From: Fasciolopsis buskii
Taxonomy: Eukaryota; Platyhelminthes; Trematoda; Plagiorchiida; Fasciolidae
Direction: 5' to 3'
Length of the DNA stretch: 64,000 bases
Assembly: GCA_008360955.1 (NCBI GenBank)
Contig: LUCM01003346.1
Span: 236,703 to 300,702 of the forward strand
The position numbers and the translations under genes were made by a program. Below are positions 58,382-64,000 of the stretch, piece by piece. The notes beneath the pieces were generated by a model. That model was not told the origin of the DNA and did no database searches. It worked only from the letters and a program-made list of their open reading frames with translations. Each line of letters starts with the position of its first letter. Position 1 is the first letter of the stretch.

Positions 58382-60646
58382 CTAACAACTTCCTAGTTAT
58401 TATGTGCATTATATCTATTGGATTTAAGGGTACACCCAAAAGGCACTACTAATTTCAGTGTTTCGTGAACATTTTGCCTTCTATATGGTAACCCATGACT
58501 AGGCGATTATACCACACATTGCCCCAGCCTGTTTTACACTCCCTGCGATTCTCATTTTACCCATGCCATATTAAACCAACGGTATGCAGATCAAAAGCGA
58601 CTTTCAAATTGGACCAAATGATTTCCCTCGGCTCTCGTTAAATTTAAGGTTGCGAATTTCCCAGTACTCTTGCTAATTTATTTAATCTCGTTTTGAGTGG
58701 TAGCACATCCTTCATCCGTGAAAAACTGTCATTTTCGCAATTCACAAAGTGACTCAAAGCAGTAACCATCTAACTGCAGGCTTTCCAGTCACACCCCAAT
58801 TGTCTCACGTATTATAAAGTGAATAATCAAAAGTAAATTAACTTATTTACTGGACCATGACTTCAGCAACGCCGGCCAACACAACTTCCTTCGAAGTTAA
58901 CCATGTTTCACCTGCATGAATAGATTCTTAAACCTAGTGGTGAATGCTATCAAACAGTGTTTGTGAATTTCTCAAATGAAACCAAGACTTTTTGTTTGAG
59001 TGCCTCACAGTAAACTTCTCTGGAAGATTAAAAGATACAGTCTCACAAACCTCATGCTGGTTCCGTTCTTCTCCTATTTGATCTCGAAATAGAGCCGGTG
59101 AATATGATTGGGACTATCCGAGCGTTGTTCAAGTATTAGTTAGGTTATTAGCGTACCGGGTGCTTACCATGTGCCCAACTTTCCTGCTTTGCGTCAACGA
59201 CATTTTTCACATCATTATACAGGACATTCCCTTTCTGATTGCAGAAAACAAAAATTATGTTTTACCCCGTGAATCCAACCCCACCACAAACAACACAATA
59301 AACTCTCCACTGCCCCTCGATTCGTAGTGTCTAACTCGGTCAATGGAAATCTCAGCGACACTCTTGTTCGCAAATCTATATAGGTGTTTTGAAGTTGGGC
59401 AAGATGTCATTTCTTAATCTTGCACTCAAAAATCAAGGTTTGCTTTGCTCCAGCACCTGCAAATTCTCAACACACTTCTTGATCTCATTTGTAAAGACCT
59501 GAGGACTAATTGTGTCCGCGCACAAAACATTTAGAACTCTGAAAAGCCAGTCCGTAGTATATAAAAACCACGTAAGGCCTATCCTTGGTCAATATTGTAT
59601 CCTGTGTTCCAGCGTTTGACAGTGACAAACCCGAGACTGAGTTTTTACTGGACAATCACGAAAGGACTCCTCGACTATTCTTCACCTCCAGTTCCATGGA
59701 ACGTTACGAAAAAATTCACCTCATCCCACCACAGCTGCGCGGAGCACAAAATAATCTTTTCTTATTTCATGGGACTATTGGTAATGCAGTGTGCATCTCC
59801 GCGCCCCAGCTGAGGGATAGTTCTTCCTATGCCCTGCGTTGCACTGAGTTCCTGGTCCCACTTTCCACTTTGAAAGTGACATTCAGAAACGGTTCCTTCA
59901 CTGCCAAGGAATAAGATACCCTGACAAATAAGGATGAGTTTCCTGGCCGCCATGACCTTTAAAAATGAAATTAACAAGACGTCGATCCCACAAAACCTAA
60001 TAAACTTGCCCAGAAAGTTCTTATGAGTACGTCTCTGGATCTTGGTTGGAAATAATTTTCATGCAAATAAGTGTAACCCTCGAAGCTTCTTCGCAGCCAT
60101 CATAACGAGACCAAGTATTTCAATTTTCTGATAGTCTTCACAAGTACAGATCCATGTAATTACGGGCAGACTAACCCGGTTCTTTCCCATTTGCACTTGC
60201 CTAACATGTGTGTAACAAAGCATATACGTAGACTAATGTGTACACATTATCGTCCCACTTTCCTACTTCAGAGGTGACATTTGATATCGTTTCCCATTCT
60301 CCAACTCTGGACATGTGACATTTAGCCCTTCATATTTGCAAAAGGTGGCATCATTTAACGGCATGCTTCACACATCATCTATCATTCCTCCCTTTTAGGG
60401 TTCCACTAACCATAGCATTGAGCAAGAATACTTCCGGACTGCAATCTCTTTCCCTTATTTTCTTTTTCAAATGTGTTTCATCGAGAGTCCACTCTCCAGA
60501 TTTTATCCCCGTTCTCGGGTGTTTGTACAAATTATGAAAAAGAACCGGCCCAAGCCTCAGATGTACCATTCATAGGGGACGAACATGATCTGTTTCCCTG
60601 GCCACTACTGTTTATCCGCATGAATATACAACGAAAGGTTTTGCAC
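58382..60646. other. No recognisable gene
   Basis: Overlapping frames near 59585-59977 on both strands have no known motif. A minus-strand frame at 60375-60569 (TLDETHLKKKIRERDCSPEV) looks weakly coding but is unassigned. Confidence 0.35.
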
Positions 60647-60901
60647 CTAGACAAGTCTATTTCGAAATTGAGGTTGCTCAGGGTGATCCTCAAAGTTAAC
60701 GTGATATGGGCGTACATGTTCTCTCAAATACACAGCTTCGATGTTGAAGCGTCCCAGCGGTAGATAAAAATAACGAAGACATCCACATACAAACCTCTCT
60801 GCTTCAAATACCCCTACCTTCTTCAATCTCAGAACGCCATCTTCCCTGCAACACCGTCCAGTTATTCCTAAGCCATCAACTCCCACCAACCTGGACTTCA
60901 A
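60647..60901 (-). other. Coding-like open frame, unrecognised
   Basis: The 84-codon frame reads RLVGVDGLGITGRCCREDGV, RFVCGCLRYFYLPLGRFNIE and AVYLREHVRPYHVNFEDHPE. It may be part of the same class of decayed minus-strand sequence as 57464-58381. No start, splice site or motif decides it. Confidence 0.25.
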
Positions 60902-63900
60902 GTGTTGAGGAACTAGGCGGAAAGGCGGATTCTCCTTCCACGCTGGTCTACCACCAAAGGATATAATATTCAGCGAATTTTATACCATTATTTTTGTCCT
61001 AAATACTGGGGAAGCCTCCCTTTTTCACTGGCATAAAAAGAGGGTTTGCCTTATTTCTTAATAGTTACTCTGATTTTTTCACATTTTCAAATCGCTTTTG
61101 ATTACTCTCGGCAGAAGGAACCAAGATATGATGACTGACCCACTTTTTCACCCTCCTTTTTAAGCTGGGAGTCTATTTTCCTCCTTTCTTCATACCTCTG
61201 GCTATTTTGGATGATTGTGATAAGACCCACCAAAAATTTTGCTTTTTATAGAATATTTTTTAATGGCTTACCTTTTATGTCAATCATACAAACTCACTAA
61301 ATCTAACTACTACTGCTGCATTTTGGCATTTGCCACCGTCTTTACTTTGAATTTTACACCTACGGTGCTTTTCCTATTTAAATGTAAATGCCGTGTTCCG
61401 CACAAAAAGGACATTTGCTTTTTTCTCCGAAAAAGTTGTGCAATCTATGCAAACTACTCAATCTGTTTTCACCTCACGACTTTCACTACCCCATTACCTT
61501 CTATTTGCGCAAACTTGCATGCTCCTCAGTGCACCAAAGCAACATGCTGCGTTTCATGCCGTTGTTATTATAACCAACTAATTTTTCGCGCATAGTTAAA
61601 TACAAAACTTAAGCTGCTTGCCTTGAATATTTACAGGTACATACCATCAGTCTTGAGATAAGCCGCTTCTTCTGCAACGACGTTAGGACTGCACTCGTAA
61701 GATCGGGCCTTACCTACCTTCAACCATCGGACCAATCTCCATGTTTTGTACAACTATTACATGATGTACACTACAAAGAATGTGATACAACACTGAGGAG
61801 CCTGGGATCCGTTAAGTTTTGAAAGGATATGTGACCTGGCACGTTCCACCGATGGTACGGGCTCCATACTTTCTCTCTTATCTTCTCTTACTTTCCAGGT
61901 TGTCCGCACCAATAAACTGCTTGCGTTGACGCCGCATATGAGGATTTGTCAATGGCATGGTTACCCAGGAATTCGTCGCCTATGCGGACTCGGTCAGCAT
62001 GCCATTTCCCAATCCACCACCTACGTTGCACCGAATAAAGTACCAAAGCTCAGGTATGATGCAAATGAACCAAAAGAAAGATCTAAACGACTTTTTTTGC
62101 GCTACCATGGTCTCTGCATCAGGTAACCCACAGCAGCTCTCTAAGTTCCAATTCTCAAACCAAAATCGAATCAAAAACATCTGCTGCAATGATTGCTCCC
62201 ACTTACAAACCACTGTTGTTTGTTTTCTCACAATCCTTTCACCATGTATCTTAACCTCGCTTGTTGGTGCTCCCCGATTTTCAGTAAACCAAGGCACAAA
62301 TTTATTGACAGTTCTTCCGAAGTTCTTCCGCTGCCAAACTTCATCCAAAATAAGGAAATTTTTCTTACACTCACAGTTATCCACAATTTCCTCGTCTATT
62401 CTCCAACTTGACCACGACTCCCTTTTATAATTGGACAAAATGATGAGTCTTTTGTGTCTCGGTATTGATTTAGATTGGCTTAGTTAACCAACCGTGAGCA
62501 TTTTAACATATACAGGTGATCATCTTGTTTTCAAATAGTTGCCATATTAGTCAAACACAAAGCAACGATTTCCCTTTCGTAAAGTCACTCCGTCGGATTC
62601 CTACGGAGTAAACCACTGAGGGGAGTTTTCATTTCCAATGTTTCTTTCAACCGAGAGGACAATCCCATTTACCAGGACACTGAATATTCCCTGCCGCTGC
62701 CCGTTGAAGCCACTTTATCTGCCCATAGCATCGCCTATTATTTTCTCCAAAATTGCACTGTCTCGCAAGTCAACGGGCTGTTTTTCACTGTTGACCTCAT
62801 TGTGATCAATGGTCGCGCATCATGTATGCTTCTCAACGGTCTTAGAGACATAATTTTTATTATCACTATTATTCTAGCTTCCCCCGTTGGGCGACACTGT
62901 GATCACAGAACTTTATCAAGTCGATATAAGTTCGGCTGCCTCGAACCCGTCATCGTCAGAATGGCAAGGTGCTAGTAAAGTGCCATTTCGACACATGGAA
63001 CACATTGCAGCGGCATCAAATAACCCACACTGACTCTGCCGCCACACCTCTTTGTCAGTCCTCTACTCAGCGAACACAACCAATATATACTAGCAAACGG
63101 AGGTTCCTCTACAGACCCCCAAATTACCGCCTGTGAACATTCCTCACGAGCAACGACTTCTATAATTACTTCACTCAATTTCATGCCAAACCCCTCCGTC
63201 TTAAAACCTGTCACGTGCTGCTTTGAGAACAAGCCCGCCGATGGTAGTGACATTTGGTTCCTACGTATACCCTCCGTGGAACCATCAAGCCCGGGGCTTC
63301 TTCTTTGGTCGCAGTCAACACCGGTAGGCTCGGAGAAGTTTCATCCAGATTCGCTCGTCCAACCACTCCCTAAACGTGCCCATCAGAATTTTTCAACTAC
63401 AGTATAACAAACTAGCAGTATATAGGGCACAACAAAGCTAGCGACCTCCATCTCGCCGATGCTTGGACAAGACAATAACCTCAGGTGTTTGGCTGATACC
63501 CCATTCGGGCTTTGCCTTTAAGCAATTCCCCGCCCTGCTCACAAGGATCCTAGAGAAGTTCAAACTGGCATTCCAGTCGCCCATCCACTTAACCACGAAG
63601 CCCAGCCCGTCTTGCTAATCCGGCAAACCAACCTGCTTATAAATTACAACTGATATCGTCGCCACATCGAATTCGAGAAATCCATTTCGGGATAAGCTCT
63701 GCGGAGTTGGAAGATTCTCAGACTCACGGCCGCCAACCAACTAACAGACGCGACCAGCCCAAGTTATTGGCCTGCTGTACCCGTGATCCCATCCTCAGGT
63801 AACCCATTTGCTGGTAAGGACAACGAGAACAAAGTCACTCCATCTTCAAAGCCTGGATCCAGATACCCCTCTATGGCCCACCTACCAGGCCTCCTTATCT

Positions 63901-64000
63901 AGAAGCGTTGCCGCTATGCCCGTGCTATTTCTTTACTACAGTGTCCCAGAGCCTTAATCCCAACTATCTTTATAAAAATAATTTTGCAGGACTTGACTCT
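60902..64000. other. No recognisable gene
   Basis: The stretch contains pyrimidine-rich plus-strand sequence and scattered short open frames. A 157-codon plus-strand frame at 61957-62430 overlaps a 152-codon minus-strand frame; neither shows a domain. A GGTTCGA-like motif on the minus strand at about 62943 is not backed by a tRNA fold. Confidence 0.4.

Noticed and set aside
62935..62960. GGTTCGAG on the minus strand as a possible tRNA T-loop
   Set aside because: No cloverleaf or A box could be built around it.

Overview
This is a eukaryotic window, most likely from a parasitic flatworm (probably a digenean trematode). The evidence is: one clearly recognisable host gene cut into ten exons; spliceosomal introns as short as 32, 36 and 42 bp near its 5' end and introns of 0.36-3.2 kb near its 3' end, a size gradient reported for schistosome genes; and decayed retroelements of the classes common in trematodes (CR1-like, RTE-like, Penelope-like, Ty3/Gypsy). 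There is no sign of operons, ribosome binding sites or bacterial gene density.

Layout. 0-11 kb: two short exon-like segments at the left edge (152-367), degenerate Penelope-like fragments on the minus strand, a CR1-like reverse transcriptase copy on the plus strand (6.7-8.2 kb), and two convincing plus-strand exons of an unrecognised gene (10493-10987). 11-31 kb: mostly non-coding, with SINE-like repeats, a Penelope-like 3' end (20.0-20.7 kb), two satellite-related segments in inverted orientation (21.1-21.4 kb), a broken Ty3/Gypsy pol (24.35-25.6 kb) and isolated unrecognised open frames. 31.7-43.0 kb: the minus-strand gene for the second largest subunit of RNA polymerase II (RPB2/POLR2B), apparently complete at 1197 codons plus stop. 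Its large introns carry a CR1-like insertion in opposite orientation, a tRNA-like SINE, an unclassified dispersed repeat and an unexplained 77-codon open segment. 45-46.2 kb: a second copy of that dispersed repeat and the 3' end of an RTE-like element. 46.2-51.3 kb: a tandem array of about 14 copies of a unit of roughly 335 bp with an internal TG run; it contains a 25-N gap, after which the copies are littered with single-base indels typical of unpolished long-read gap filling. 51.3-64 kb: no recognisable gene; a few minus-strand open segments look like decayed coding sequence.

The only product that can be named with confidence is RPB2, the catalytic partner of RPB1 in the Pol II core. The rest is repeat landscape plus exon-like islands whose owners I cannot identify. 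Exon coordinates for RPB2 come from conceptual splicing against the known family; all junctions keep phase.
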